Shown: positions 52,186 to 62,103, counted from the stretch's first letter. The stretch: 64,000 nt of DNA from Thalassobacillus devorans (GCF_900176565.1 NZ_FXEH01000004.1:496001-560000); one strand, 5' to 3'. The notes: a model not told the origin generated them from the sequence alone. Made by a program: numbers and translations.

Positions 52186-53001
52186 TTGGCAAAAATCACG
52201 CGGATAACAACACAAAAAAAGAAAAAAGATCGCTTTAATATATTTTTAGACTTCGGACAGGGAGAGTCCTATGGTTTCAGTGTTTCTGAAGATATCCTTG
52301 TTAAGGAGTCCCTTCACAAGGGGATGGAACTTGATGATGGTGAAATAAAAGCCCTTGTTGAAAAGGATGACTTACAAAAATCCTATACCCTTGCTATCCA
52401 CTATTTAAGCTACCGAATGCGTTCGGAAAAAGAAATACGGGATTACCTGGATAAAAAAGAAACAGATCCCGAACAAATTGAAGTGATTGTTGACCGGCTG
52501 TATAAAGAAAAACTATTGGATGATCAGGAATTTGCAAATTCTTTGGTAAGAAGCAGAATCCACACATCAAGCAAGGGGCCGCTCATGATTAAAAAAGACC
52601 TGATTGAAAAAGGAGTTTCAGCTGCTAAAGCTGAGGAGGCACTTACGAATTATTCTTTTGAAGATCAATATGAGAAAGCAATGAAGTTTGCAGAGAAGAA
52701 ACTGCGGTCAGGTGGCAAGAAATCCTTCCGGCAGCAGGTACAAAACCTCCAGCAGACATTAATGCAAAAGGGATTTACCAATAATGTGGTCCAGGAAGTC
52801 ATTGCCAACCTGCCAGCACAGGAGGAAGAAGATGCCGAATGGCAAGCAGTTGTTTATCAAGGAGAAAAAGTCCTGCGTAAATACGAACGAAAAGCAGAAG
52901 GTTTTGAACTGAAGCAGAAAGTGAAAGGCGCTCTCTATCGTAAAGGTTTCCAAATCGACGAAATCCAACGGTTCATAGAAGAAAATATAGTTGAAGAATA
53001 A
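52186..53001 (+). CDS. recX: regulatory protein RecX
   Basis: 271 residues, all-helical three-repeat RecX: AIHYLSYRMRSEKEIRDYLD, LLDDQEFANSLVRSRIHTSS, FRQQVQNLQQTLMQKGFTNN and a C-terminal GALYRKGFQIDEIQRFIEE. It modulates RecA filament extension. The TTG start follows AAGAGGTGAAAAG. Divergent from yfhF, same arrangement as in B. subtilis (yfhG). Confidence 0.93.
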   Translation: MAKITRITTQKKKKDRFNIFLDFGQGESYGFSVSEDILVKESLHKGMELDDGEIKALVEKDDLQKSYTLAIHYLSYRMRSEKEIRDYLDKKETDPEQIEVIVDRLYKEKLLDDQEFANSLVRSRIHTSSKGPLMIKKDLIEKGVSAAKAEEALTNYSFEDQYEKAMKFAEKKLRSGGKKSFRQQVQNLQQTLMQKGFTNNVVQEVIANLPAQEEEDAEWQAVVYQGEKVLRKYERKAEGFELKQKVKGALYRKGFQIDEIQRFIEENIVEE

Positions 53002-53057
53002 AGTTTCCATGATGGAGCCTTATTTTATTGGGGGTTAATCAGCGGAAAAAGCAAGAC

Positions 53058-53083
53058 TGGCAAGCCCCTGGAGAGGCTTGCCA
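53058..53083 (-). terminator. possible terminator between recX and the HAD gene
   Basis: TGGCAAGCC and GGCTTGCCA form a 9-bp stem around CCTGGAGA. On the minus strand a T5 run occurs only 7 bases later; no T-run on the plus strand. Confidence 0.35.
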
Positions 53084-53127
53084 TTCATTCACTCCGTATG
53101 CTAGTGGTTTAAGGCCATGGTTCAACC

Positions 53128-53919
53128 TTAGATGAGTTTTTTACTTTCAAGGTCATCGATTGCTTCATAAACATGGTCGACAACATGGGCGGCCTGCTTC
53201 TGAACTTCTGGATGAGCATTACTCATGGCATAGCTATGAGGAGCCAACTGAAACATCGGAATATCGTTGAAAGAATCTCCGATAACTGCAATTTGTTCAG
53301 ACTTCAAGCCTGTTTGTTCAAACAGTGCCTGGAGACCACTGGCTTTGTTGATCCCTTTCGGCACGAGATCTACACACGTTTCGTGTGAAACGAAACAATC
53401 AAGTTTCTGACTGTACTTTTCATCAATCTTTCTTTGCAGGGCCATCACATCTGGTTCTTTCCCATGCACGGTGATTTTCGATGCATCTACTTCAACACCT
53501 AAAGCATCAGCCAATTCAGGATTAACCTGGATGTCATGAATCAATTGTTCTGAGATCAAATCAATCCACTCGTTATGCTGATGGGTGAAGGTTTCCTCAG
53601 CTGTAGAGACAGTCGTCACCATCGGCTCCTTGACAAGGTCGCGATAAACTTGACGCACCACCTCTGCGTCGAAGGTTTCAGCTAGGATATGTGAATTATC
53701 TGCTCCATAGACAAAAGCTCCATTTTGACTGATACGGTGACCTTTTTGGCCGATCCGTTCAAAAATGTCCCTGATTTCATGATCCATCCTGCCTGAGGCG
53801 ACAGCCAAATCCACTCCACGTTTAACCAGCCTATCTATTGCACTTTTATCTTTTTCTTTTATAAAATGATTCATGCCAAGCAAAGTACCATCAAGGTCAC
53901 TGACAAATAATTTAATCAT
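53128..53919 (-). CDS. Cof-type HAD-IIB phosphatase
   Basis: 263 residues. HAD motif I LFVSDLDGTLLG (nucleophile D8), motif II AVASGRMDHE, motif III/IV near KGINKASGL and AVIGDSFNDIPMF; the C2B cap lies between. Family members hydrolyse sugar phosphates or FMN/PLP. The substrate is unknown. AAGGGAG precedes the ATG. It lies divergently next to glcT. Confidence 0.92.
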   Translation of the reverse strand: MIKLFVSDLDGTLLGMNHFIKEKDKSAIDRLVKRGVDLAVASGRMDHEIRDIFERIGQKGHRISQNGAFVYGADNSHILAETFDAEVVRQVYRDLVKEPMVTTVSTAEETFTHQHNEWIDLISEQLIHDIQVNPELADALGVEVDASKITVHGKEPDVMALQRKIDEKYSQKLDCFVSHETCVDLVPKGINKASGLQALFEQTGLKSEQIAVIGDSFNDIPMFQLAPHSYAMSNAHPEVQKQAAHVVDHVYEAIDDLESKKLI

Positions 53920-54044
53920 TCGCTAATCTCCCTTCCATATGACACCATAGACAATAAACGTTATTCTCGATATATTGTATACATTGAAAACGCTTCAAGG
54001 CAAAGCAAAACGACCTGGGGGAAATTGAATGAAGGGGGAAGGGC

Positions 54045-54890
54045 ATGGACCAGCAAGTCATTATAGAGAAAGTATTGAATAATAATGTTGTCATCGCGGA
54101 ACATCCCACCTATAAAGAGGTGGTACTGATTGGAAAGGGAATCGGGTTCAATAGGAAAAAAGGTGCGTCTATTACATTTGATGAAGCCGATAAGACGTTT
54201 TTACTTCGTGATGAGGAGCAGAAGGAGCAGTACGTGAACTTACTGCCTTATGTAGAAGAAGACTTCATCGATTTTATGAATGACATTTTGCTGCACATTG
54301 AAAACAAGATGAATCAAAGCTTGAATGAGCATATCCATGTTGCGCTTACGGACCATATCGCTTTTGCTATCAACCGGGCCAAACAGGATATGCAGTTCAA
54401 CAACCCTTTTTTATTCGAAATTGAAACACTTTATCCAAAAGAATACCAGGTGGCGATGGAAGTAGTAGAAATGATCAACAGTAAAGAAGGCATCGAATTT
54501 CCTGAAGGGGAAACAGGATTCATTGCTTTGCATATTCATAGCGCGGTGACAGACAAAACATTGAGTGATATTAATAAACATTACCAGCTTATTTCTCAAA
54601 TGGTGGAAGTCATTGAAGAGTCACTGGAGGTTACTATTGATAAAAATAGTGTCGATTATCACCGGCTGGTTCAGCATTTAAGACGTGCCATCGATCGGAT
54701 ACATGTAGGGGAAGAAGTCGGGGAAGAAAATCGTCTCGCGGAAATGTTGAAAACAGAATATCCATTATGCTATAATCTATCTTGGAAGTTGATAAAAGTG
54801 ATGCAGAAACAATTAAATAAGCCAGTGGATGAATCAGAAGCGATTTATTTAACGATTCATCTACAGCGATTAGTCAACCATAAAACGTAA
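54045..54890 (+). CDS. glcT: ptsG antiterminator GlcT (BglG/LicT family)
   Basis: 281 residues. N-terminal CAT RNA-binding domain (IIEKVLNNNVVIAEHPTYKE and LIGKGIGFNRKKG), then PRD1 (NEHIHVALTDHIAFAI, TGFIALHIHSA) and PRD2 (DYHRLVQHLRRAI, YLTIHLQRL) with the conserved phosphorylatable His residues. It binds the RAT element just downstream and prevents termination before ptsG. Activity is set by EIIGlc- and HPr-dependent phosphorylation of the PRDs. Confidence 0.95.
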   Translation: MDQQVIIEKVLNNNVVIAEHPTYKEVVLIGKGIGFNRKKGASITFDEADKTFLLRDEEQKEQYVNLLPYVEEDFIDFMNDILLHIENKMNQSLNEHIHVALTDHIAFAINRAKQDMQFNNPFLFEIETLYPKEYQVAMEVVEMINSKEGIEFPEGETGFIALHIHSAVTDKTLSDINKHYQLISQMVEVIEESLEVTIDKNSVDYHRLVQHLRRAIDRIHVGEEVGEENRLAEMLKTEYPLCYNLSWKLIKVMQKQLNKPVDESEAIYLTIHLQRLVNHKT

Positions 54891-54915
54891 TTATACGTGT
54901 TACTGATACGATCAG

Positions 54916-55004
54916 GCATGAGTATAAAAAGTTTTAAAGGTTTTCAATGGGGTAACTGTACCCTTTGAGGCCAAATAAAACTTTTTTGCTCATGCTTTTT
55001 TTAT
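54916..55004 (+). promoter_or_regulatory. ptsG leader: RAT antiterminator site and overlapping terminator
   Basis: The RAT core is GGTTTTCAATGGGGTAACTG (54939) plus TACCCTTTGAGGCC, its arms pairing internally. It lies inside a larger terminator: GCATGAG (54916) pairs with CTCATGC (54989), and AAAAAGTTTTA with TAAAACTTTTTT, followed by T7. GlcT binding to the RAT excludes the terminator. Confidence 0.9.
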
Positions 55005-55141
55005 TACTTACAACGTCGATTCTATTGGCGTTTAAAATTTCAGGGAAAATGGAAGCGGTTTATTTCATTTTTCTGAAAAATCATATCCCATGACTAACTT
55101 ATGGCTTCTGTATCACACTAAAACAAAAGGAGGAACTTTCC

Positions 55142-57181
55142 ATGTTCAAAAATGCTTTTGGTACATTGCAAAAAGTCGGTAAAGCATTGATGCTTCCGGT
55201 TGCGTTGCTGCCTGCTGCTGGTATTTTGCTGGCTTTCGGTACGACGTTCCAGCAGGAATCCTTCCTCGAACGTGTACCTGCGTTCGAAGCAAACTGGATT
55301 CAGGTTTTTTCACAAGTAATGGCATCCGCCGGTGACATCGTATTTGCCAACTTACCACTGTTATTTGCCGTTGGTGTAGCCATCGGACTGGCAGGCGGAG
55401 ATGGGGTAGCGGGTCTGGCTGCTATCATCGGTTATTTGATTATGAATGTCACGATGGGGGTATTGGGCCAAGTCGATGCAGATATGGCAGCCAATTCACC
55501 AGCATATGCTGAAGTGCTTGGTACACCTACCCTGCAAACCGGTGTATTCGGAGGTATCATCGTCGGTATATTAGCAGCGTTTTTATACAATAAGTATTTT
55601 AATATCGAGCTGCCGCAATTCCTTGGTTTCTTTGCCGGTAAGCGGTTCGTCCCGATTGTAACAGCATTCTCAGCTGTATTCTTAGGTATTCTTATGCTAT
55701 TCGTATGGCCGTTTGCACAGGATGGATTAAATGCTTTATCCCACGTAATGCTTAATACAAATATCCATATTGCTGCCCTTGTTTTCGGTATCATTGAACG
55801 GTCATTGATTCCGTTCGGGCTTCACCATATTTTCTATTCACCGTTCTGGTTCGAATTCGGATCCTATGTGACCGAAGCTGGAAACACGGTCCGTGGGGAC
55901 CAGCAAATCTTCTTTGCTCAGCTTCGTGATGGAGTAGAGTTTACTGCCGGTACATTCATGGTTGGTAAATTCCCATTCATGATGTTCGGTCTTCCGGCTG
56001 CAGCACTTGCGATTTATCATACAGCGAGACCGGAACGTAAGAAGGTAGTCGGCGGTATTATGGCATCTGCTGCGTTGACTTCTTTCTTGACTGGTATCAC
56101 GGAACCAATTGAGTTCTCATTCTTATTCGTAGCACCATTACTGTTCGGTATCCACGCAGTTTTTGCTGGTCTATCGTTCATGACGATGTCGCTGCTTGAT
56201 GTTAAGATTGGACAAACGTTCTCTGGTGGGTTGATTGACTTCATCCTGTTTGGTATTTTACCTAACCGTACCGACTGGTGGTGGGTAATTATCGTAGGAC
56301 TGATCTTCTCTGTCATTTACTACTTTGGATTCCGTTGGGCAATTCTTAAGTTCAACCTGGCAACTCCAGGTCGTGAAGACGATGAAGTAGATGCCGATGA
56401 AGACAGTGAAATAGGAGATCTTCCTTATGAAATCCTCGAGGCCATGGGCGGACAAGGAAATATCGCTCATTTGGATGCTTGTATCACACGTCTTCGCGTC
56501 TCTGTCAACGACAAAGGTGACGTTGATAAAAACCGACTGAAGAAACTTGGAGCATCCGGTGTTATGGAAGTCGGGAATAATATTCAGGCAATCTTCGGTC
56601 CAAGATCTGACAGTTTGCGGGGACAAATGCAAGACATCATCAACGGAAAAGCGCCTCGTGCTGTAGCAGAAGATCGCTCGGAAGTTGCAGAGGAAGCAAA
56701 AGATGCAGAAGTACCTGTCGGCGGGGAAGATTTCAATTTTGTAAGTCCGCTGCAAGGAGAAATCATGCCAATCACTGAAGTACCGGACCAAGTCTTCTCT
56801 GGAAAAATGATGGGTGATGGTTTCGCTATCAAACCTAGTGATGGTAAAGTCGTTTCTCCTGTAAACGGTAAGATATTGAATGTATTCCCGACTAAGCACG
56901 CGATAGGTATCCAGGCTGAAAACGGAATGGAAATTCTGGTTCACATTGGAATCGATACGGTTAAGCTAAAAGGGGAAGGCTTCGAAGCGATGATTGAGGA
57001 AGGCGACGAAGTCAAGCAAGGACAAGAGTTGATGAAAGTGGATTTGGATTATGTAAAAGACAATGCAACTTCAATCATCACTCCAGTCATCTTTACAAAC
57101 TTGCAGGAAGGTCAGGAAGTAAAGATTGCAAAACCAGGCGAAGTGCGTCATAATGACCCTGGTATCATTGAAATTAACTAA
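55142..57181 (+). CDS. ptsG: PTS glucose-specific EIICBA
   Basis: 679 residues. EIIC membrane domain (residues 1 to about 415; [20 protein letters not shown] start, [15 protein letters not shown] loop), EIIB from about 430 with the phospho-Cys in [15 protein letters not shown], and EIIA from about 535 with the phospho-His in [17 protein letters not shown] and GDEVKQGQ. It imports and phosphorylates glucose with phosphate from HPr. AAAGGAGG precedes the ATG. Confidence 0.97.
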   Translation: MFKNAFGTLQKVGKALMLPVALLPAAGILLAFGTTFQQESFLERVPAFEANWIQVFSQVMASAGDIVFANLPLLFAVGVAIGLAGGDGVAGLAAIIGYLIMNVTMGVLGQVDADMAANSPAYAEVLGTPTLQTGVFGGIIVGILAAFLYNKYFNIELPQFLGFFAGKRFVPIVTAFSAVFLGILMLFVWPFAQDGLNALSHVMLNTNIHIAALVFGIIERSLIPFGLHHIFYSPFWFEFGSYVTEAGNTVRGDQQIFFAQLRDGVEFTAGTFMVGKFPFMMFGLPAAALAIYHTARPERKKVVGGIMASAALTSFLTGITEPIEFSFLFVAPLLFGIHAVFAGLSFMTMSLLDVKIGQTFSGGLIDFILFGILPNRTDWWWVIIVGLIFSVIYYFGFRWAILKFNLATPGREDDEVDADEDSEIGDLPYEILEAMGGQGNIAHLDACITRLRVSVNDKGDVDKNRLKKLGASGVMEVGNNIQAIFGPRSDSLRGQMQDIINGKAPRAVAEDRSEVAEEAKDAEVPVGGEDFNFVSPLQGEIMPITEVPDQVFSGKMMGDGFAIKPSDGKVVSPVNGKILNVFPTKHAIGIQAENGMEILVHIGIDTVKLKGEGFEAMIEEGDEVKQGQELMKVDLDYVKDNATSIITPVIFTNLQEGQEVKIAKPGEVRHNDPGIIEIN

Positions 57182-57209
57182 AAAATTATATAAATGAGGA
57201 GAGATTCAA

Positions 57210-57476
57210 ATGGTAGAACAAACAATGAAAATTACAGCAGCAGACGGGCTACACGCTCGCCCGGCGACAGCAATGGTTCAGGTAGCAGGTCAATATCAAT
57301 CAGATGTGAACCTGGAGTATAAAGACAAGTCCGTTAACTTAAAGTCCATTATGGGTGTTATGTCCCTTGGCATCCCTAATGATGCAGAGATTAAATTGAC
57401 TGCGGATGGAGAAGACGAAAAAGAAGCACTAGAAGCCGTAGTAAATAAAGTGAAAGAAGAAGGACTTGGAGAGTAA
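57210..57476 (+). CDS. ptsH: phosphocarrier protein HPr
   Basis: 88 residues. H15 in DGLHARPAT is the EI phosphorylation site; S46 in VNLKSIMGVMSLG is the HPr-kinase site used in carbon catabolite repression, so it is HPr and not Crh (which lacks His15). It lies 28 bases after ptsG and is followed by a terminator; ptsI, usually next, is absent here. Confidence 0.97.
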   Translation: MVEQTMKITAADGLHARPATAMVQVAGQYQSDVNLEYKDKSVNLKSIMGVMSLGIPNDAEIKLTADGEDEKEALEAVVNKVKEEGLGE

Positions 57477-57491
57477 TTTCCATAAAAAAAT

Positions 57492-57536
57492 AAAAGCTGC
57501 TGGCCTCTTTAAAGGAGGTTCAGCAGCTTTTTTTTT
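57492..57536 (+). terminator. terminator of ptsGH
   Basis: AAAGCTGCTG-CCTC and GGAGG-CAGCAGCTTT form a long stem around TTTAAA, with a T8 tail, 15 bases after the ptsH stop. Confidence 0.92.
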
Positions 57537-57549
57537 ATATTTGATAATA

Positions 57550-58209
57550 TTAGGAATCGACTTTAATCTCTTTACGGCGATCGTCTTCCGTGAAAATTAT
57601 ATCAGCAACGCCTTCAGGGCCTTTCAGACGGGACGGATCAGCAACATGATCGCTTTCTGACCAGAATGGCGTATTCATACCGCCCATGTATACAGCTGTC
57701 GCTGATATCGGCTGGTCTTCCCATTCTTTCTGAAGGCTTTCTGTGAAGCCGCGAACTGCGAATTTGCTGGCACAATAAACCGACTCATTCACTTTACCAC
57801 GGAGCCCCGCAGTGGAAATGATGTTCAGGACTCTGCCTACTGATTCTTTTAGTAGTGGAAGAGCTTCCTGAGTCATCAGTATCGTTCCTTTTACATTGGT
57901 ATCCAGCATTTTATCGATATCTGCTTCTTTCAATGTTGATAATTCGCCAAATATTCCAATGCCGGCATTATTAATCAGTACATCAATCCGGTCCAATTGA
58001 CGAATCGCTTCTCTAACGGATGCAGGCTCTGTGACATCACAAATATAGGATTCAGCCGCTCCGCCTTCCTTAAGTATTTCAGTTCGGACCAGGGATAATT
58101 TGCGTTCCGTTCTCCCCAGCAGGATAACTTCGTAACCTTCCTTGGCATAACGGTGCGCTAATGCTCTGCCTAATCCAGTACCGCCCCCGGTAATTACAGC
58201 TTTTCCCAC
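57550..58209 (-). CDS. short-chain dehydrogenase/reductase
   Basis: 219 residues, classical SDR: GKAVITGGGTGLGRAL (cofactor motif T-G-x3-G-x-G), DVLINNAGIGIFGEL, IISTAGLRGKVNESVYCASK with catalytic Ser, Tyr and Lys (Y-x3-K). NADP preference suggested by LLGRTERKL. Substrate unknown. GTG at 58209 follows AAAGGGG at 7 bases; an earlier in-frame ATG at 58245 lacks an SD. Confidence 0.88.
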   Translation of the reverse strand: MGKAVITGGGTGLGRALAHRYAKEGYEVILLGRTERKLSLVRTEILKEGGAAESYICDVTEPASVREAIRQLDRIDVLINNAGIGIFGELSTLKEADIDKMLDTNVKGTILMTQEALPLLKESVGRVLNIISTAGLRGKVNESVYCASKFAVRGFTESLQKEWEDQPISATAVYMGGMNTPFWSESDHVADPSRLKGPEGVADIIFTEDDRRKEIKVDS

Positions 58210-58296
58210 ATGAATTCCCCTTTCCTCAATGTTCCTCATTTCCATTGTGAAGAATGCTTGTTAAAATGTAAATGGATAACCATAGGAGGGAATATA

Positions 58297-58635
58297 ATGG
58301 AACGCAGATATAGTGATATGTCCATCGAGGAATTACGCCGGGAAATCGGCGAGTTGACGGATAAAGCAAGAAAGGCAGAACAAATGGGGATGGTGAATGA
58401 GTACGCTGTTTATGAGCGAAAGATCATTATGGCAAAATCTTATATGCTGAACCCGGCTGATTTCAAGCCAGGAGAGGAATACCAGATCGAAGGAGATCCA
58501 GCACATAACTTCAGGATCGTATACATGAACGGCACATTTGCCTGGGGATACCGTTTGAACGATCAAGGGGAAAAGGTTAGTGAAGAGGAAGAAGAAGCAC
58601 TGCCGATTTCCATGCTTGGCAAAAAAATGAATTAA
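58297..58635 (+). CDS. yfhH: YfhH-like protein (DUF1811)
   Basis: 112 residues: MERRYSDMSIEELRREIGEL with a helical N-half and a beta-rich C-half (FKPGEEYQIEGDPAHNFRIV, MNGTFAWGYRL). Length and sequence match the YfhH/DUF1811 family; the function is not known. AGGAGGGAATATA precedes the ATG; an in-frame ATG at 58210 overlapping the divergent SDR is not credible. Confidence 0.85.
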   Translation: MERRYSDMSIEELRREIGELTDKARKAEQMGMVNEYAVYERKIIMAKSYMLNPADFKPGEEYQIEGDPAHNFRIVYMNGTFAWGYRLNDQGEKVSEEEEEALPISMLGKKMN

Positions 58636-58638
58636 TTT

Positions 58639-58670
58639 AAAAAGCGCGCCTGTATGGAGGCGCGCTTTAT
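58639..58670. terminator. bidirectional terminator between yfhH and the ypzG-like gene
   Basis: AAAGCGCGCC and GGCGCGCTTT form a perfect 10-bp stem around TGTATGGA. Confidence 0.8.
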
Positions 58671-58679
58671 TACTGGAAG

Positions 58680-58853
58680 TCAGGCACGTTTATTCATCTG
58701 TACTTCCGTGATGATTTCGGATTGCGTCTGCTGTGTTTCACCATTTACCTGGTGAGCAGCATGCTTCGGGTTGGCACGAGGAGAATCGAACGGGTCGCTA
58801 TACAAATTATCAAAGAAATCTTTGTGAGGTTTCCGTCCTTTTTTTCTACCCAT
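58680..58853 (-). CDS. YpzG-like small spore-associated protein
   Basis: 57 residues: [20 protein letters not shown] followed by PFDSPRANPKHAAHQVNGET. YSDPF-x-SPRANPKHA-x2-QVNGET matches the YpzG family as I recall it. Its ATG overlaps the sspK stop by one base (TAATG), so it is translationally coupled to sspK and presumably forespore-expressed. Function unknown. Confidence 0.75.
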   Translation of the reverse strand: MGRKKGRKPHKDFFDNLYSDPFDSPRANPKHAAHQVNGETQQTQSEIITEVQMNKRA

Positions 58854-59017
58854 TATATTTCACCTTTCCCTTCGTCCAGCCTGTGTGAAGAGCGGGCCAT
58901 ACGCTCTTTCGGATGAGTGTTTATCGAACCATCGGCCCGTTTGGAAGCAAATTCCGCTTTAGCCCTTGGTTCTCCATTCATTTTCTTTTCTGGAAAGCCA
59001 ACAGTTTTATTTCGCAT
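58853..59017 (-). CDS. sspK: small acid-soluble spore protein K
   Basis: 54 residues. [20 protein letters not shown] then [14 protein letters not shown] closely follows B. subtilis SspK ([16 protein letters not shown]-x-HP-x-ERM). A minor SASP of the forespore. AGGAGG lies upstream of the ATG. First gene of a two-gene unit with the ypzG-like gene, in the yfhH-yfhJ interval as expected. Confidence 0.88.
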   Translation of the reverse strand: MRNKTVGFPEKKMNGEPRAKAEFASKRADGSINTHPKERMARSSHRLDEGKGEI

Positions 59018-59132
59018 TTTTTTTTAGCCTCCTATAGCATCAAATCATGATGCAAGTATAGTTTATGTAAATTCAAAACAGCTATGTGTTACAATGAGGA
59101 AGTAATGATTGGGAACATATGAGGTGACAAAA

Positions 59133-59399
59133 ATGGAAGAAATTTTTCAGCGTCTTGCTGATCAGTTATATGAAAAAAACCCGTCGTTATCGATTGATGA
59201 AGCGCGCACTTGGGTTGAGCTTTTATGGGAAGATTTTGAAGCGACAAGAGCGAAGGCGGGGCATGAATACCAGGGAAAGCAATTGACCGAGCAGATTGTG
59301 ACGCAGTGGATCAACCATTATGGAGCGAAACTGCATGAATTTGCTGCTAACAATCCTAAATATAAAGATATGCTTGCCAGGAAAAGGCCCTTAAATTGA
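59133..59399 (+). CDS. yfhJ: YfhJ-like WVELL protein
   Basis: 88 residues: MEEIFQRLADQLYEKNPSLS, then EARTWVELLWEDFEATRAKA. The WVELLW motif names the family; the rest is helical. Function not known. GAGGTGAC precedes the ATG at suitable spacing; a GTG/ATG earlier in frame (59109) lacks an SD. Confidence 0.87.
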   Translation: MEEIFQRLADQLYEKNPSLSIDEARTWVELLWEDFEATRAKAGHEYQGKQLTEQIVTQWINHYGAKLHEFAANNPKYKDMLARKRPLN

Positions 59400-59407
59400 A
59401 TAAAAAT

Positions 59408-59474
59408 AAGAGGCTGGTTCCTATCGGTGTCTCCCCTGATCAAAGGGAAGGCACCACTAGGAGTCAGCCTCTTC
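59408..59474. terminator. long bidirectional terminator between yfhJ and yfhP
   Basis: AAGAGGCTG pairs with CAGCCTCTT; inside, TCCTA pairs with TAGGA, GGTG with CACC and CCC with GGG around TGATCAAA. Confidence 0.8.
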
Positions 59475-59475
59475 T

Positions 59476-60468
59476 TCATGAATCCAATGGAACAGGATCC
59501 AGTTTACTTTTCAGTTTTTCTTCTGTAAACACCCATCCTGTATAAGAATTCATAATTTCCAAAGTGGAATCATCGATTTGAGCTACCGCAACAAATGGAT
59601 ATCTTCCGCGTGAACGATAACGTAAATCAATAAATCGCACTTCGGTGTGTTCATTGTAATAAGTCATTTCCCAACGATATACCGGGGAGAATGACAGGAA
59701 AGCTTTGATATTATGATCTTCCATAGCTCTTTTCATAATCGGGTCATCTTCCGGGATGGTTTGCCGCGGAAATTCATCTAAAATGATGATATGCCCATTC
59801 TCTGCCTTTCCCACATAATAATGTTCATTTGTGGTAATGGCGATCCGCCAGTTATTTTGTTTCATGGTCGGTGAAGTAGCAATTTGCTCAACATTTTCAA
59901 AGTGATCATGGACCAGTCTGACCATCTCGCGTTTGTCAAAGTAACGTTTTACATAGTAGAGAGCGATGACAAAGTAGATGATCAGCCAGGTTAACCCAGG
60001 ATTAGCTCCCAGGTTCCAGGCTACGATACCCGCGATATGCATTAAAAAGATGTAAAGGTCGAAGGTATTAATGAAGCCGTATGCAACCCATCGTTTTGTA
60101 AACGGCCGATAGGCTTGCGTTCCGTAGGCATTGAATACATCGACGAACACGTGCAAAATCACTGCTAAGAAAGTCCAGAGCCATAAATGAAGGAAACTGA
60201 CCTCTGGAAGGAAAGCATATATGACTCCGGATAATGCAAGGCCCCAAAAGATGACCGCTGGTATCGAATGGGTAATGCCCCGATGGTTTCGAATATAAAC
60301 GGCGTTATTTTTTAATTTTAGTATCGTATCGAAATCAGGCGCCTGGGAACCAACCATGGTACCGACAAGTACGGCATTGAACAAGACCGGGTCATTCTGA
60401 ACCACTGGATCAAGCGTAGCCAGCCCTCCCAGGGCGACTCCCATGACAACATGAGTACCGGTATCCAT
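59476..60468 (-). CDS. yfhP: membrane-bound metal-dependent hydrolase, YfhP (YdjM/DUF457-type)
   Basis: 330 residues. DTGTHVVMGVALGGLATLDP at the start, GSQAPDFDTILKLKNNAVYI, RNHRGITHSIPAVIFW and ILHVFVDVFNAYGTQAY supply His/Asp residues of the YdjM family. About five membrane segments in the first 180 residues, then a soluble tail. Lipid or phosphate-ester hydrolase activity is presumed. AAAGGAGG precedes the ATG; neighbour mutY as in B. subtilis. Confidence 0.9.
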   Translation of the reverse strand: MDTGTHVVMGVALGGLATLDPVVQNDPVLFNAVLVGTMVGSQAPDFDTILKLKNNAVYIRNHRGITHSIPAVIFWGLALSGVIYAFLPEVSFLHLWLWTFLAVILHVFVDVFNAYGTQAYRPFTKRWVAYGFINTFDLYIFLMHIAGIVAWNLGANPGLTWLIIYFVIALYYVKRYFDKREMVRLVHDHFENVEQIATSPTMKQNNWRIAITTNEHYYVGKAENGHIIILDEFPRQTIPEDDPIMKRAMEDHNIKAFLSFSPVYRWEMTYYNEHTEVRFIDLRYRSRGRYPFVAVAQIDDSTLEIMNSYTGWVFTEEKLKSKLDPVPLDS

Positions 60469-60591
60469 CCAGATACCTCCTTTATGGACTTCTTGGTGGA
60501 TTTCATTGGTATATACGAACTGGGAGTAATACTATTTTCCCTTACTACTATTAGCTTTTTGATTTAATTGTATCATGAAAGGTGAATCACA

Positions 60592-61680
60592 ATGAAAAAT
60601 AAACAAACACGAATTAATGGCATTTTATCCGGTTTTAACCGGACGGAATTTCAGCATGATTTGATCAATTGGTTTAAACAGGAACAGCGTGCCCTTCCAT
60701 GGCGAGATAATCAGGACCCTTATCGAGTATGGGTATCTGAGATCATGCTCCAACAGACCAAAGTCGATACGGTCATCCCTTATTTTCATCGATTTATTGA
60801 AAAATTCCCCACACCTGAAATACTTGCTGAAGCGGACGAACAGGAAGTGTTGAAAGCGTGGGAAGGTCTAGGTTACTATTCCCGTGCTCGCAATCTGCAA
60901 AACGCCATTCGTGAAGTCGTCAGTGATTATGGTGGTAAAGTTCCGGAAGAAGCTGATGAATTAGGATCCCTCAAAGGTGTTGGTCCATATACAAAAGGAG
61001 CTATTTTAAGTATTGCTTATGATAAACCGGAACCTGCTGTTGATGGTAATGTCATGCGTGTCATGTCGCGTATTTTATATCTCGAAGATGACATTGCGAA
61101 GCAGGGTACCAAAAAACTGTTCGAGTCTCTCATCCGAGAGGTGATATCAACGGAAGATCCATCGTCTTTCAATCAGGGGTTAATGGAGCTTGGTGCGCTG
61201 GTCTGTACTCCGAAATCTCCAAGTTGTATGTTATGTCCGGTACAAGAGCATTGCCGTGCATTCCATGAGGGAGTCGAGCAAGAGCTTCCGATAAAAACAA
61301 AAACGAAAAAACAAAAACGAGTTCCCTATGCGGCCATGATAGTTACTAATGATGAAGGTAAAGTTTTAATCCAGCAAAGGCCTGCAGATGGTCTGCTTGC
61401 AAATTTATGGGAGTTTCCGATGGTTCCCCTTGCCGATATTGATCGTAACCATCTCGTACATTGGTTTTATGGGGAGTATGGAATCAAAATTAAACAAGAA
61501 GAATCCTTAGATAAGATAAAACATGTCTTTTCCCACCTTATTTGGGAGCTGGAAGTGATCCCTGGCGTAATCGAAGCGGGAGAATTGGACCACCCACGAG
61601 CCAGGTTTGTTTCTCTGAAGGAATTGGAATCTTATCCGTTTCCAGTTTCCCATCAGAAAATAGCGAAACATGTACAATAA
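60592..61680 (+). CDS. mutY: A/G-specific adenine DNA glycosylase MutY
   Basis: 362 residues. Catalytic Glu E50 in [15 protein letters not shown], helix-hairpin-helix [18 protein letters not shown], catalytic Asp in [13 protein letters not shown], FeS cluster Cys in [19 protein letters not shown] and a NUDIX-like C-terminal 8-oxoG recognition domain ([19 protein letters not shown]). It removes A opposite 8-oxoG. Equivalent to B. subtilis yfhQ. Confidence 0.95.
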   Translation: MKNKQTRINGILSGFNRTEFQHDLINWFKQEQRALPWRDNQDPYRVWVSEIMLQQTKVDTVIPYFHRFIEKFPTPEILAEADEQEVLKAWEGLGYYSRARNLQNAIREVVSDYGGKVPEEADELGSLKGVGPYTKGAILSIAYDKPEPAVDGNVMRVMSRILYLEDDIAKQGTKKLFESLIREVISTEDPSSFNQGLMELGALVCTPKSPSCMLCPVQEHCRAFHEGVEQELPIKTKTKKQKRVPYAAMIVTNDEGKVLIQQRPADGLLANLWEFPMVPLADIDRNHLVHWFYGEYGIKIKQEESLDKIKHVFSHLIWELEVIPGVIEAGELDHPRARFVSLKELESYPFPVSHQKIAKHVQ

Positions 61681-61717
61681 AAAGTTCCAGCCCCATCAGG
61701 GTGCTGGAGCTTTTTTC
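61681..61717. terminator. bidirectional terminator after mutY
   Basis: GTTCCAGCCCC and GGGTGCTGGAGC form an imperfect 11-bp stem around ATCA with T6 on the plus strand and TTTTT on the minus strand. Confidence 0.8.
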
Positions 61718-61778
61718 ACTTTAAGAAAGTTTCATGCAGCGAACACAAGGGAAGCCGCAATAAAACTATTTTAACGGA

Positions 61779-62021
61779 TTACAAAGGAGCAATCGTTGTC
61801 GAACGGACGCTCCTGTGATATTCAGGAATATCTTCTATATGATAGGCGAGCCCGCCACGATTTACAATTTCTTCGTTGATCTCCCTTAGAATCGTTGTGC
61901 CTTCTTGATTCAAATAAGGGGCAATTTGAGACAAAGAATAGTGGAAGAAACGCAGTTCTTCATTTTTCCAATCCTGTTTGCTGGTCATGGTCAGCTCGCT
62001 CATATCCCGGCCTGTATACAT
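61779..62021 (-). CDS. small protein at the yfhS position
   Basis: 80 residues: MYTGRDMSELTMTSKQDWKN and RFFHYSLSQIAPYLNQEGTT, mostly helical. Its place between mutY and sspE matches yfhS of B. subtilis and the start MYxGRDMxELT is what I recall for this family, but I am not certain of the name. AAAGGAGG precedes the ATG. Function unknown. Confidence 0.65.
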   Translation of the reverse strand: MYTGRDMSELTMTSKQDWKNEELRFFHYSLSQIAPYLNQEGTTILREINEEIVNRGGLAYHIEDIPEYHRSVRSTTIAPL

Positions 62022-62103
62022 CTTTTTCGCCTCCTCCTTTATTAGTGTGGAAAAAATCCTGCACCTTATTCAAAAATGGTTAAACATGGAATTTTATTTT
62101 TTT

